Positions 22,214 to 31,651 of a DNA stretch of 64,000 nt are shown piece by piece. The stretch is from Bacteroidia bacterium. GTDB taxonomy: Bacteria; Bacteroidota; Bacteroidia; 2-12-FULL-35-15. The translations under genes and the position numbers were made by a program. Position 1 is the stretch's first letter. Each line of letters opens with the position of its first letter. The stretch spans positions 434,001 to 498,000 of the forward strand of contig JAURXZ010000024.1 of the NCBI GenBank assembly GCA_030654175.1, written 5' to 3'. The notes under the pieces were generated by a model. That model was not told the DNA's origin. It was given only the letters and a program-made list of their open reading frames with translations, and ran no database searches.

Positions 22214-22574
22214 CTGTTTAGTTTTAAATACAAGATTTGATAAAACGTTGTCAGAACATTGGCGCTTGTCCCAATTCAATTGACTTAAATATTGTGCCCC
22301 CGCTTTATATGCTTATATGGGCAAGCATCTCCTCATTTTTATTCTTATTGATAGATCGTTTTTTAGGATCTAAATAGATAATTGCCCCACTGACTATTCA
22401 AAAACAGTCTTTGGGCTATTAAAATTCCCTTTTAACAAATATCAAAACAGCGATCTTTAATTTTTGATAAATTTGTTTTAAACTAAATCGAAATTTTTTT
22501 GCCACAGATTCTACAGATTTTTTAAAATTAATCGGCTAAGGATCATTGACAATTCATCAACTAAAAACAATAAA
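22214..22574. other. Intergenic, no gene seen
   Basis: A/T-rich. A GCCACAGATTCTACAGATT stretch (22500-22518) resembles a dispersed Bacteroidota repeat. It precedes the hydrolase gene and may belong to its leader. Confidence 0.5.
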
Positions 22575-23387
22575 ATGATAGCAACCGGAAATGATATTGA
22601 AGTTAAAATAAATGATGCTGAGATTTGTTATGACGACTTTGGTGAAAGCAATATTCCTGTAATATTTATTCATGGTTTTCCTTTCAATAAATCGTCATGG
22701 CAACCTCAAATAGATTTTCTCAAAAATAAGTATCGTGTGATCGCTTATGATATACGAGGTTTTGGAAAATCAACTTCCGGTGATGAAGAACCAAGCATAA
22801 ATTTATTTGCCGATGATTTAATACAGATGATGGATGTACTTCAAATTAAGAAAGCTATCGTGTGTGGTTTGTCAATGGGAGGGTATATTTTATTAAATGC
22901 TATAAATCGATATCCTGAAAGGTTTCATGCCATTATTTTGAGCGATACACAATGTATTGGCGACTCAGCCGAAGCAAAAGAAAAACGCTACAAAACGATT
23001 AAACAAATAGAAACAGATGGATTAACTGATTTTGCGGCTGGCTTTATTAAAAATGTTTTCTGCCAGGAATCGTTGGAAAATAAAAAGGAGTTGGTAGAAA
23101 AAATTAGAAACATCATCCTTTCTACAAAACCCAAAACAGTCATAGGTACCTTAGCTGCGCTGGCGCAACGACAGGAAAAATGTTTTTCTTTAAATGAAAT
23201 TTCTGTTCCAACACTTATCCTATGCGGCAAAGAAGATAAGGTAACACCACTGATCCAATCAGAGTTTTTGCATGCACATATTAAGGATTCAAAACTCCAC
23301 AGTCTGGATAAAGCGGGCCACATGGCCAACCTCGAGCAAGCCGATGAATTTAATAAATTGGTAAATGATTTTATTACCAATCTTTAA
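22575..23387 (+). CDS. Alpha/beta hydrolase
   Basis: 270 residues, no signal peptide, so cytoplasmic. The fold is clear: HGFPFNKSSW (oxyanion region), YDIRGFGKS, nucleophile elbow CGLSMGGY (Ser100), acid CGKEDKVTP (Asp about 221) and AGHMANLEQ (His about 249). It resembles 3-oxoadipate enol-lactonase or haloperoxidase-like esterases, but substrate cannot be read from sequence. It stands alone, with its own A/T-rich leader and no operon partner. Confidence 0.9.
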   Translation: MIATGNDIEVKINDAEICYDDFGESNIPVIFIHGFPFNKSSWQPQIDFLKNKYRVIAYDIRGFGKSTSGDEEPSINLFADDLIQMMDVLQIKKAIVCGLSMGGYILLNAINRYPERFHAIILSDTQCIGDSAEAKEKRYKTIKQIETDGLTDFAAGFIKNVFCQESLENKKELVEKIRNIILSTKPKTVIGTLAALAQRQEKCFSLNEISVPTLILCGKEDKVTPLIQSEFLHAHIKDSKLHSLDKAGHMANLEQADEFNKLVNDFITNL

Positions 23388-23563
23388 AATATCTGTTGTG
23401 TTATTTTATTAACAGATTTTGCAAAAAAATTCTAAAGTTTTGTAGCTGCGATCAAATTTAGTGTGCAATAAAAGTCGAATCGTTAAACCCGTATTCGATG
23501 ATCAATTATTTTCAGTTTTTCAAACCTCCCCCGTCTTAAAATAAACTGCAAGTAGGTTCTTAA

Positions 23564-23640
23564 TGATATATATCACATGCAATTTATTATTCCAATGAAG
23601 TAAATCATTTCAAAATACTTCAATGAAGACTTCCTTTGTC
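23564..23640 (+). promoter_or_regulatory. Promoter block of the first TonB receptor, with FNR-like palindrome
   Basis: The palindrome TGATATATATCA (23564-23575) lies 27 bases before a 39-base block (23602-23640) that begins AAATCATTTCAAAA and ends CTTTGTC. The block holds a TTCCTTTG -7-like box. The same palindrome, spacing and 39-base block recur at 25898-25973. Confidence 0.65.
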
Positions 23641-23663
23641 TTCACATAAAAAAGACAAACCAC

Positions 23664-25790
23664 TTGAGAGTCAGGATTTTTTTTATTCTTCTTTTTTCGC
23701 TGATCTGTTATGTTTCAAATGCGCAGGAAGATAGTGTTTTGAATGCATCAAAATTTTATGATCTGTCTTTGGAAGAGCTGATGAACATTAAAGTAGTAAC
23801 AGCATCTGGCTCCGAACAGAAAATAAGCGAAGCGCCTTCTACAATGCTTGTGATCACTTCTCAACAGATCAGAGAAAGAGGTTATGAAGAGTTGGATGAT
23901 GCTTTGCGTGATATTCCGGGACTTGATCTGGTGCACCTATCAGTGCAATTTCCTACCATAAGAACTTTCAGGGGAATGTATGGTGATGAAAATCGTAGAA
24001 TATTATTTATGATTGATGGAATTATTGAAAACAGTATCATTGGTGGTTTTGAAATGGGAGGCCCGGCATATAGCCTCCATAATGTGGAAAGAATTGAAAT
24101 AATCTGGGGACCCGGTTCTGCTTTATATGGCGCCAATGCCTTCAGTGCAGTGATAAATATAATAACCTTAAAAGGTGGTGATATAAATGGTTTGAAATTT
24201 CAAAGAGGATTTGGTACTTATAACACTTCGTTTGAAAAAGCAATGCTTGGTATTAAAAAATCCAATCTTGAATTGTCTCTTTCGGGTTCACTTTTCCGTA
24301 CCGATGGTCCAAGGTACACCAACAGAGATCCGAACTATTCAAATGCCTATGTAGATAATGCCTGGTCATTTAATGGGAATTTGAGTTACACGTATAAAAG
24401 ATTTAAAACAACATTGGGTTTTCGGGCCTTTGAAACACCCTCGGGTTTGGGAACTCACTCAAATAGTCCTACCCAACTTTTGGGCCTTCCTTCACAAGGA
24501 AATGGAAACACCGGTGAACTGGGCTCATTATCGTCAATGATAAGAGGCGAAAAGGCAGCTTTATGGGATCCATTTACACGCACTGGTTTTATTCAAAATG
24601 AATTTACTGCAAATGAAAAGTTTTCGGTTTTCTCCAGGGTGTATTATAGGGAAACTGGTTTGTCGGACAAATCCTATACGTATAGTACCGTTGATGGTAA
24701 AGTCTTGAACAGAACGCTAAGGGCGCACTACTCCAATCGTATTGCAGGTGAGGTCTCAACCAACTATACCCTTAATAAATTCCACAATTTTTTTGCAGGT
24801 GTTCAACTCTTTCAGGATAACCTGGAATTGGATTACAGGGGCGTGAACCCTGATAACAGAATAGATACAATAAATTATATTCCAATATCAAATATTTTCT
24901 CCACCTATAAACCCAGGGAATATATTATTCAAAATAACATGGGTGCTTATGCTCAATATGTTCTGAATACCACATTCTTGAATAAAACCAACTTTACCAT
25001 CGGAGGACGCTATGACAATAACAGTATTTATGGTTCCATAATAAATCCACGACTTGGTCTTATAAATAAACCCAATGAAAAAATTACGTTTAAGCTACTT
25101 TTCGGGACCGCTTACAGGGCACCAACCAACGCTGAATTGTATAATAGAGCACCAATACGAATAGCCAATCCTGATTTAAAACCGGAGAAAATTAGAACGT
25201 ATGAGGTAAACTATATTTATACGTTTTCTGAAATTTTTATAATGCAAACCAACCTTTTCCATAATGATCTTTCGAATATTATTATAGCTGACATGCCAAT
25301 TGGCGGAGGTCTGACTCAAAATCAAAACGCGGGTACAGCAACCGTTAGTGGATTGGAAACCAAGATGGATATTATTTTCACAAAACATTTTTCAAGTTTT
25401 TTAAATTTCACCTATCAGGAGGGAAAACAAAATAACGGAATGATGGTATCTAATATCCCAAACATAGCTAAGGTAAAAGGTAACTTAGGCTTTTCCATCA
25501 AACTTGCGCAACTTTTAAATATTAGCTTGATAACAAATTGGGTAGGAGCCCGATCAGTTCCTGAAACTAATCCCTTTGGGAAAGTAGGCGGCTATTTCCT
25601 TACAAACCTTGTTATCAGCACAAAAAAATTATTTGATAACCGTGTAAGCGCCAGTTTGAATATTCGTAATTTATTTAACCAGACATATCTTGACCCGGGA
25701 ATCAGGGCGGCAGATGGAAATTTATTCTCAACTGTTCTTGAACAACCGGGTATCAATGGATTGTTTAAAATTTCGGTAAGCATATTTTAA
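23664..25790 (+). CDS. TonB-dependent outer-membrane receptor
   Basis: 708 residues. The likely start is TTG 23664, since no ATG precedes the signal peptide (RVRIFFILLFSLICYVSNAQ). After a conserved LSLEELMNIKVVTASG box comes the plug (residues about 40-150: STMLVITSQQIRERGYEELD, RRILFMIDGI, VERIEIIWGPGSALYGANAF). A 22-strand barrel follows, ending in Phe (KISVSIF). It imports a scarce ligand such as a metal chelate, vitamin or heme, powered by TonB-ExbBD. It is the first of two tandem receptors sharing promoter design. The ligand is unknown. Confidence 0.9.
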   Translation: MRVRIFFILLFSLICYVSNAQEDSVLNASKFYDLSLEELMNIKVVTASGSEQKISEAPSTMLVITSQQIRERGYEELDDALRDIPGLDLVHLSVQFPTIRTFRGMYGDENRRILFMIDGIIENSIIGGFEMGGPAYSLHNVERIEIIWGPGSALYGANAFSAVINIITLKGGDINGLKFQRGFGTYNTSFEKAMLGIKKSNLELSLSGSLFRTDGPRYTNRDPNYSNAYVDNAWSFNGNLSYTYKRFKTTLGFRAFETPSGLGTHSNSPTQLLGLPSQGNGNTGELGSLSSMIRGEKAALWDPFTRTGFIQNEFTANEKFSVFSRVYYRETGLSDKSYTYSTVDGKVLNRTLRAHYSNRIAGEVSTNYTLNKFHNFFAGVQLFQDNLELDYRGVNPDNRIDTINYIPISNIFSTYKPREYIIQNNMGAYAQYVLNTTFLNKTNFTIGGRYDNNSIYGSIINPRLGLINKPNEKITFKLLFGTAYRAPTNAELYNRAPIRIANPDLKPEKIRTYEVNYIYTFSEIFIMQTNLFHNDLSNIIIADMPIGGGLTQNQNAGTATVSGLETKMDIIFTKHFSSFLNFTYQEGKQNNGMMVSNIPNIAKVKGNLGFSIKLAQLLNISLITNWVGARSVPETNPFGKVGGYFLTNLVISTKKLFDNRVSASLNIRNLFNQTYLDPGIRAADGNLFSTVLEQPGINGLFKISVSIF

Positions 25791-25897
25791 AATGCTTGGA
25801 TTTATATTATATGAAGTTGTTTTATATGTTATTGATATGGCATTCAAACGGAGGAGGATTACATAAAGCTGAATTTGTTTTAGAAACAAAAAAATCT

Positions 25898-25973
25898 TGA
25901 TATGTATCACTCACAATTTTTTTTTCAGTGCGACAAATCATTTCAAAAAATTGTAATAGAGATTTACTTTGTC
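25898..25973 (+). promoter_or_regulatory. Promoter block of the second TonB receptor, with FNR-like palindrome
   Basis: TTGATATGTATCAC (25897-25910) is close to the FNR consensus TTGAT-N4-ATCAA. It precedes the 39-base block 25935-25973 (AAATCATTTCAAAA ... TTTACTTTGTC), a close copy of the block at 23602-23640. Confidence 0.65.
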
Positions 25974-25994
25974 AGCTTATAAAAAATAAATTTT

Positions 25995-28286
25995 GTGAAA
26001 AAAAAAACTTTTTTTACGTACCTTCTTTCATTGACCTATTGTTTGTCAAATGCCCAGGAAGATACAATTTTGACTGCTTCGAAATTTTCGGAATTTTCTC
26101 TTGAGCAATTGATGAACATACCCATTTCTTCGGTATCACTCGTGGAAGAAACCGGATTTACTGCTCCTGCTGTTATTGATATTATTACACAGGAAATGAT
26201 ACGGAATAGGGGATACCGTACCATATACGATGCGCTGATGAATATACCCGGATTTTGGCCTATTCAGGACATAAATGACAAACTGATTGGTGTCCGGGGA
26301 GTTCATTCAAGTACCAATCAGAAATTCTTATTGCTGATCAACGGCAAAAAAATAACCGAAAACTTATGGAACCTTGCCGATATTGATTACAATATCTCTC
26401 TTACCAATGTGAAACGAATTGAAATTATAAGAGGGCCCGGTTCTTCCGTATACGGGAGAGCTGCCCTTACCGCAGTGATAAACATTGTTACCTTATCCGG
26501 TAAAGAAATAAACGGGATTAACTATCATGCGGCACTTGGTAATTACGGGTATAAAAACCTGGGATTTTATTTCGGTACGATCAGCAAAAAAGGTGATCAG
26601 ATCGAAGTATACGGGCATAATGTTTCCATTGACGGACAGGTGGTTGATGTTGAAGCCAGCGATGACGGTGCTGTTAACCGTGTAAACGGGCAGGAAATAG
26701 TTGATCGGGTCAAATTCCCGACAGGAGGTTTGGGAACCAGGTTTCACAATGCTAAATGGGACATTAATTTGAATACACAAACCAGATTTTACCAGCATCC
26801 GCGGACTCAAAGTGGCGCATTAAACTTTCAAAATGCTGAATCACAGGATGATTTAAGAAACCCGTATAAAAGTTACCTGACAGGCGAAGAACATAATTAT
26901 TTCGTTTTTGATGTCAAACGATTGTTTACTTACAAAAAATCGAAGCATGCATTTACCTTTGGTTATACATATAGCAAGGTAAGGGTACTCGAGGTTTCGC
27001 TTCCCTTCAGAGATGTTGCAATACCTTCCACATTTTCTTCTCAGGATAGCATGAGATACCGGATGGGGGAAGCTTGGGAATTATCCTTGCGATCCATTAG
27101 GTACGGAATTGAATATTCAGGCCAAACAACAATCCGCCAAACCAACAGCATAATTTGGGGCCTTGAAGCCTACCAGACTTCCCCCATATCCGATCGTTTC
27201 TCCACTAATTATAATACGATATATGACACCACCACAGGAAATTTTTCTGCCACACCCACCATTGGAGGCTTTTGGACTGAAAACTCCAATGGCATTACTG
27301 ATATCCTCAGAACCGAACAATTATATTCGGCTTACAGCGAATTAAAATATAAATTGTACAAGTTTCGTTTTAACCTTGGGGCCAGAATTGATTTACATGT
27401 AAAAGGAAAGGATTTTAGACAGGAAAATTCTGAAACGTATGAATTCCAGAATGTTGACCCTGGGGCAGATCTGCTAAAAGCAGGGATAAAGAAAACATCA
27501 TCTCAGGTAAGCCCCCGACTGGCGATAGTTTATCCCCTGCTAAAAGAAAACCGGCTTAACCTGAAAGCCATATACAACAGATCTTTCATCGCTCCGTCTT
27601 ATTTTTACCGTTATACCAATTTCGCAGCCGCAACAACATACGCAGGAGGCCCTTGGTTAAAGTCTGAAACTTTAGATAATTACGAAGTGGCAGCGGAAAG
27701 TCAATATCAAAGGTTGATGACCAAAGCGATTTATTTTGTAAATGTTAACAGAAACCTCCTGGTTCGCGACAACAGTTTTGTGGTTCCCCGATATAATAAC
27801 CTCGATAAACTTTCTATGCAAGGAGTTGAACTGGAGGTTCATTACGCTTTACCAAGGCTCGAGATATTTGCCAATTATTCCTTCATGAAAGGCATGCGGG
27901 CACAAACAGACTCAGGAAGCGAATCCCAATGGATCATGCAGGATAAATCCATCAAAAATTTCCCCGTTCATTATGGATCAACAGGAGTTACATCCCGTTT
28001 TATGCAAAACAGATTAACTGCAACTGTGATAACCAGATTGAATTCAGCCATATCTTCTCCAATATCATCGGGATTAAATGCAGGTACAACAGAAAAAATA
28101 GCAGCAGCTTACCAAACCAATCTTACTGTCAGGTACTTACCAACCAAAATCAAAAATCTGGATGTTAGTGTATCGTTTTACAATTTGTTTAACAGGGAAA
28201 TCAGGCTGGGAGGTACAGTGAGCAGGCCCTACCATCAGGCGGGAAGGTGGTTTAATGTAAGTTTGATCAAAAAAATCGGAATTTAG
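25995..28286 (+). CDS. TonB-dependent outer-membrane receptor, second copy
   Basis: 763 residues with a GTG start (25995) just before a signal peptide ending CLSNAQ. It has the same LEQLMNIP box, plug (VIDIITQEMIRNRGYRTIYD, KFLLLINGKK, VKRIEIIRGPGSSVYGRAAL) and beta-barrel as the preceding receptor, but the barrels differ in length and sequence. The two are therefore an old duplication or ligand-specialised pair. It is followed by a YfiR-like protein and two sensor kinases. This arrangement suggests that uptake or ligand sensing is tied to signalling. Confidence 0.9.
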   Translation: MKKKTFFTYLLSLTYCLSNAQEDTILTASKFSEFSLEQLMNIPISSVSLVEETGFTAPAVIDIITQEMIRNRGYRTIYDALMNIPGFWPIQDINDKLIGVRGVHSSTNQKFLLLINGKKITENLWNLADIDYNISLTNVKRIEIIRGPGSSVYGRAALTAVINIVTLSGKEINGINYHAALGNYGYKNLGFYFGTISKKGDQIEVYGHNVSIDGQVVDVEASDDGAVNRVNGQEIVDRVKFPTGGLGTRFHNAKWDINLNTQTRFYQHPRTQSGALNFQNAESQDDLRNPYKSYLTGEEHNYFVFDVKRLFTYKKSKHAFTFGYTYSKVRVLEVSLPFRDVAIPSTFSSQDSMRYRMGEAWELSLRSIRYGIEYSGQTTIRQTNSIIWGLEAYQTSPISDRFSTNYNTIYDTTTGNFSATPTIGGFWTENSNGITDILRTEQLYSAYSELKYKLYKFRFNLGARIDLHVKGKDFRQENSETYEFQNVDPGADLLKAGIKKTSSQVSPRLAIVYPLLKENRLNLKAIYNRSFIAPSYFYRYTNFAAATTYAGGPWLKSETLDNYEVAAESQYQRLMTKAIYFVNVNRNLLVRDNSFVVPRYNNLDKLSMQGVELEVHYALPRLEIFANYSFMKGMRAQTDSGSESQWIMQDKSIKNFPVHYGSTGVTSRFMQNRLTATVITRLNSAISSPISSGLNAGTTEKIAAAYQTNLTVRYLPTKIKNLDVSVSFYNLFNREIRLGGTVSRPYHQAGRWFNVSLIKKIGI

Positions 28287-28385
28287 ATTTAACTAACTGA
28301 ATTTAAATAGGATAAAAAACAAAACACAGTTAACTGTTTGCTTTTGTGGCGGATATGTTTAATAATAGTGTCAAAATATTAGATT

Positions 28386-28907
28386 ATGCTAAAAAGATTT
28401 TGTTTTATTAATTTGATTGTGTTCTACTGGATAATTTCTATGGGTGTTCAATCTGATAATAAAGAGTATAATCTGAAGGCGGCATTCATTTATAATTTTA
28501 CTCGTTTTATTGAATGGGACACCTTGAACAATCGCAATGAGTTTATTATTGGAGTGATCAACTCATCTCCTATAACAGAGTCTTTTGAAGAAATTGCCAG
28601 AACTAAAACAGTGAATAATAAAAAAATTATTATACGTCATTTTTATACTGCGGAAGAAATTAGTGATTGTGATATTCTTTTTATTTCAGAAAACAGTAAA
28701 ATTTCTTTGAAGGAAATTTTAGACAAAACAAAATCAAAAAATACATTAACAATAAGTGAACAGGAAGGATACGCAAAACAGGGAACAGCTATAAATTTCA
28801 TTGTTATTAATGCAAAACTAAAATTTGAAGCCAATACAAAAGCATTAAAATCAGCGGGGTTAACAGCAAGCTCTCAATTATTAAAGTTGGCTGTAATTGT
28901 AGAATGA
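28386..28907 (+). CDS. YfiR-like (DUF4154) periplasmic protein
   Basis: 173 residues. Signal peptide (CFINLIVFYWIISMG) then the family hallmark KAAFIYNFTRFIEW, followed by IIGVINSSPITESFEEIA, CDILFISENS and a GTAINFIVINAKLKFEAN block. YfiR proteins sit in the periplasm and restrain a membrane partner, typically a diguanylate cyclase. Here the partner is probably the adjacent membrane-bound histidine kinase. The gene follows the receptor by 99 bases. Confidence 0.85.
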   Translation: MLKRFCFINLIVFYWIISMGVQSDNKEYNLKAAFIYNFTRFIEWDTLNNRNEFIIGVINSSPITESFEEIARTKTVNNKKIIIRHFYTAEEISDCDILFISENSKISLKEILDKTKSKNTLTISEQEGYAKQGTAINFIVINAKLKFEANTKALKSAGLTASSQLLKLAVIVE

Positions 28908-29085
28908 AAATCAATCTTGGATCAAAAAAGAATATTCCACTAAAACGTCAAGATGCAACAACACAAAGAGACGCGAAGTCTTGTGTTTCAGCGATGAAAA
29001 CTTTTTGGCGGAGCCTGTCCCGGGGCACAAGGGGCGACTTTGCGGCAAAAAATTTTTTTGCAGGTAATAATAATTGAATTTATAG

Positions 29086-31392
29086 ATGACAGAATTCATA
29101 AACATATCCATAAGAAATAAGCTGATACTGATTCAAGTGGCAACAGCATTTATAGCTGCGATGATATGCTCCGCATTTTTTTTGTTTAACGATATAAAAA
29201 CATTTAAATCCTCTGAGGTTAGGAATAAAAACTCGATAGCAGACATTGTTGGTGTTAATTTAATCTCCCCGCTTTTATTCAATGACCAGGATGCTGCAAA
29301 TAAAATAATTTTACATTTAGATGATAACCCTTCTATTCTGAATGCAGTTGTACTTGATAAAAATGGAAAAAAATTTGCTGAATATATCAAAAAGGGTAGC
29401 GATCCTTTTTCCTTTCCAATAGTTGATAAAAAAACAGTAGAAAAGCAAAGTTTTTTTGAGTCAGAATTTATTGTTAGGTATCAGATTTTTCAGGAGAAAG
29501 AGTTTCTTGGTATTATAATGCTTCATGCTGAATTGCATGATCTCAAAGTTATTATTTTAAATTATTTTAAAACTGCAATACTGATTTTGTTGTTCAGTAT
29601 TTTTTCAGCGTTTATAATTTCTAATTTTCTCCAAAAGATAATTACAAATCGCTTGTTATCATTGGTTCGCAGTACTAGGGAGGTGGCTGAAACAGGTAAT
29701 TATTCTATCCGGATTTCCGCCCAGGGAAAGGATGAAATAGGTGTTTTGTCGGAAGGATTTAACAGTATGCTGGAGCAAATTGAAAAAACGCAAAAAGCCC
29801 TTCAAGAAGCCAATTTAAATTTGGAGGAACGTGTAAAAGAACGCACTGTTTCTTTGGAAAAAAGCCGGGAATCTTTAAAGCTCAGTGAAGAAAAGTATCG
29901 AAAACTGGTAGAAGAAGCTGGAGATGTTGTTTATACCTCTGATTTCAACGGATACTTTACTTATATCAATCCAATGTCTATAAAGCTTACTGGTTACACT
30001 GAAAATGAACTGATCGGGAAGCACTTTTCGGCAATTATTGACCCCGAATGGAAAGAGAAAGTTGCGAAATTTTACAAAGATCAATTCATTAACAAAATCC
30101 AGGAAACTTTGTTTTCTTTTCCCATTATCACTAAATCAGGAAAAAAAAAATGGATTGAACAAACTGTAATACAGCAGAAAGTTGATGGCAGGATTACAGG
30201 ACACCAAGCTATAGTGAGGGATATAACAGAGCGTAAAAAAAGTGAAGAAGAAATTAAACAAAAATCCGAAGAGCTGGAACGTTCTAATATAAACCTTAAA
30301 GACAGTGAACAACAAATACAAGCTATTTTTGACAGCGCACCCGATGCTGTTATTGTTATCAACCATGAAAGCACTATTGTTAAGTGGAATCCTAAGGCAG
30401 AAAAACTTTTTGATTGGAATGAATCCGAAGTACTTGGAAAACCCTTATATAATTTTATTATTCCCGAACGTTACCGCGAAAGACATAAAAATGGGATGAA
30501 ACATTATTTAGCCGCAGGTGAAGGACCTGTACTGAACAAAGATATTGAAATAGAAGCCATAAATAAAAAAGGAATTGAGTTTAGTGTTTCATTGACGATT
30601 TCACCCGTAGGAATAAAAGATAAAATATTATTTATTGGCTTTATAAGGGACATAACTCAACGTAAAAAGATCGAAGAGGAAATTAAACAAAAATCACAAG
30701 AGCTTGCAAGGTCCAATATGGAGTTGGAGCAATTTGCATATGTGGCTTCACACGATTTGCAGGAACCGTTGCGAACTATCGATAATTTTGTAGGGCTGCT
30801 TGATAAAAAAAGTTCCGGCAAAACGGATGAAGTCACTAAGGAATATTTTAAGTTTATTGTGAATGCTACCTCTAAAATGCAAAACCTGATTAAAGATTTG
30901 CTGGAATTTTCCAGGGTTGGAAAAAATATGTTGTTCACGGCCGTTGACTGTAATAAAATTTTAAAGGAAGTCATTGCTGATTTAGATGTAGCCATTAAAG
31001 AAAGTAATGCGAAAATCACCTCTGCCACTCTTCCTGTTTTACTTGGGAACGAAACAGAATTGAAACGATTATTCCAGAATTTGATCAGCAACGCCATAAA
31101 ATTCCGCAAGAAAAATGTTCTACCTGAAATAATCATTACAGTTGAAGAAAAAGAAAAGGAATATCTTTTTGCTATCAAAGACAATGGCATCGGTATTGAA
31201 GAAAAACACATTAATAAATTATTTATTATCTTCCAGCGACTACATAGTGTTGAAGAATACCCCGGTACCGGAATAGGCTTGGCAACTTGCAAAAAAATTG
31301 TCACTTTGCATAAAGGAAAAATATGGGTAGAGTCGAAATTAGGTGAAGGAAGTGTTTTTTATTTCACACTTCCCAAAGAAAAATCAAATTAA
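29086..31392 (+). CDS. Membrane sensor histidine kinase (CHASE8-like, HAMP, two PAS)
   Basis: 768 residues. Two membrane spans (residues about 12-32 and 155-178) enclose a periplasmic sensor domain. A HAMP linker (to about 232) and a coiled coil follow. Then PAS1 (about 265-385) and PAS2 (about 400-525), each ending in a TERK/TQRK PAC motif. The HisKA site is VASHDLQEPLR (His about 556), with ATPase boxes LISNAIKF and GIGLATCKK. It should autophosphorylate in response to periplasmic signals, perhaps through the YfiR-like protein encoded just upstream, and pass phosphate to the receiver at 34209. Confidence 0.9.
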   Translation: MTEFINISIRNKLILIQVATAFIAAMICSAFFLFNDIKTFKSSEVRNKNSIADIVGVNLISPLLFNDQDAANKIILHLDDNPSILNAVVLDKNGKKFAEYIKKGSDPFSFPIVDKKTVEKQSFFESEFIVRYQIFQEKEFLGIIMLHAELHDLKVIILNYFKTAILILLFSIFSAFIISNFLQKIITNRLLSLVRSTREVAETGNYSIRISAQGKDEIGVLSEGFNSMLEQIEKTQKALQEANLNLEERVKERTVSLEKSRESLKLSEEKYRKLVEEAGDVVYTSDFNGYFTYINPMSIKLTGYTENELIGKHFSAIIDPEWKEKVAKFYKDQFINKIQETLFSFPIITKSGKKKWIEQTVIQQKVDGRITGHQAIVRDITERKKSEEEIKQKSEELERSNINLKDSEQQIQAIFDSAPDAVIVINHESTIVKWNPKAEKLFDWNESEVLGKPLYNFIIPERYRERHKNGMKHYLAAGEGPVLNKDIEIEAINKKGIEFSVSLTISPVGIKDKILFIGFIRDITQRKKIEEEIKQKSQELARSNMELEQFAYVASHDLQEPLRTIDNFVGLLDKKSSGKTDEVTKEYFKFIVNATSKMQNLIKDLLEFSRVGKNMLFTAVDCNKILKEVIADLDVAIKESNAKITSATLPVLLGNETELKRLFQNLISNAIKFRKKNVLPEIIITVEEKEKEYLFAIKDNGIGIEEKHINKLFIIFQRLHSVEEYPGTGIGLATCKKIVTLHKGKIWVESKLGEGSVFYFTLPKEKSN

Positions 31393-31651
31393 AAATTTGT
31401 TTTGATCACTAAAAGCAAACAGTGCACAATGCTTCATAACCACAACGCTACCAGTAAAAAACCGGTGGACTTGACCAATGCTCTAAATATATTTCTCAGG
31501 AAGTGAAATTTAATTCTATTTCTGAGTGCGTTTCATCATTTCATTTCCTTGCCTCCGTGTCTATTTTTACCGGAAAAACAACTCTCAGATTTATTAAGAA
31601 CAGCCTCTCTTTTTCTTTGTAAACTTAGCGTTAAGCCGGATTTATATAAAT

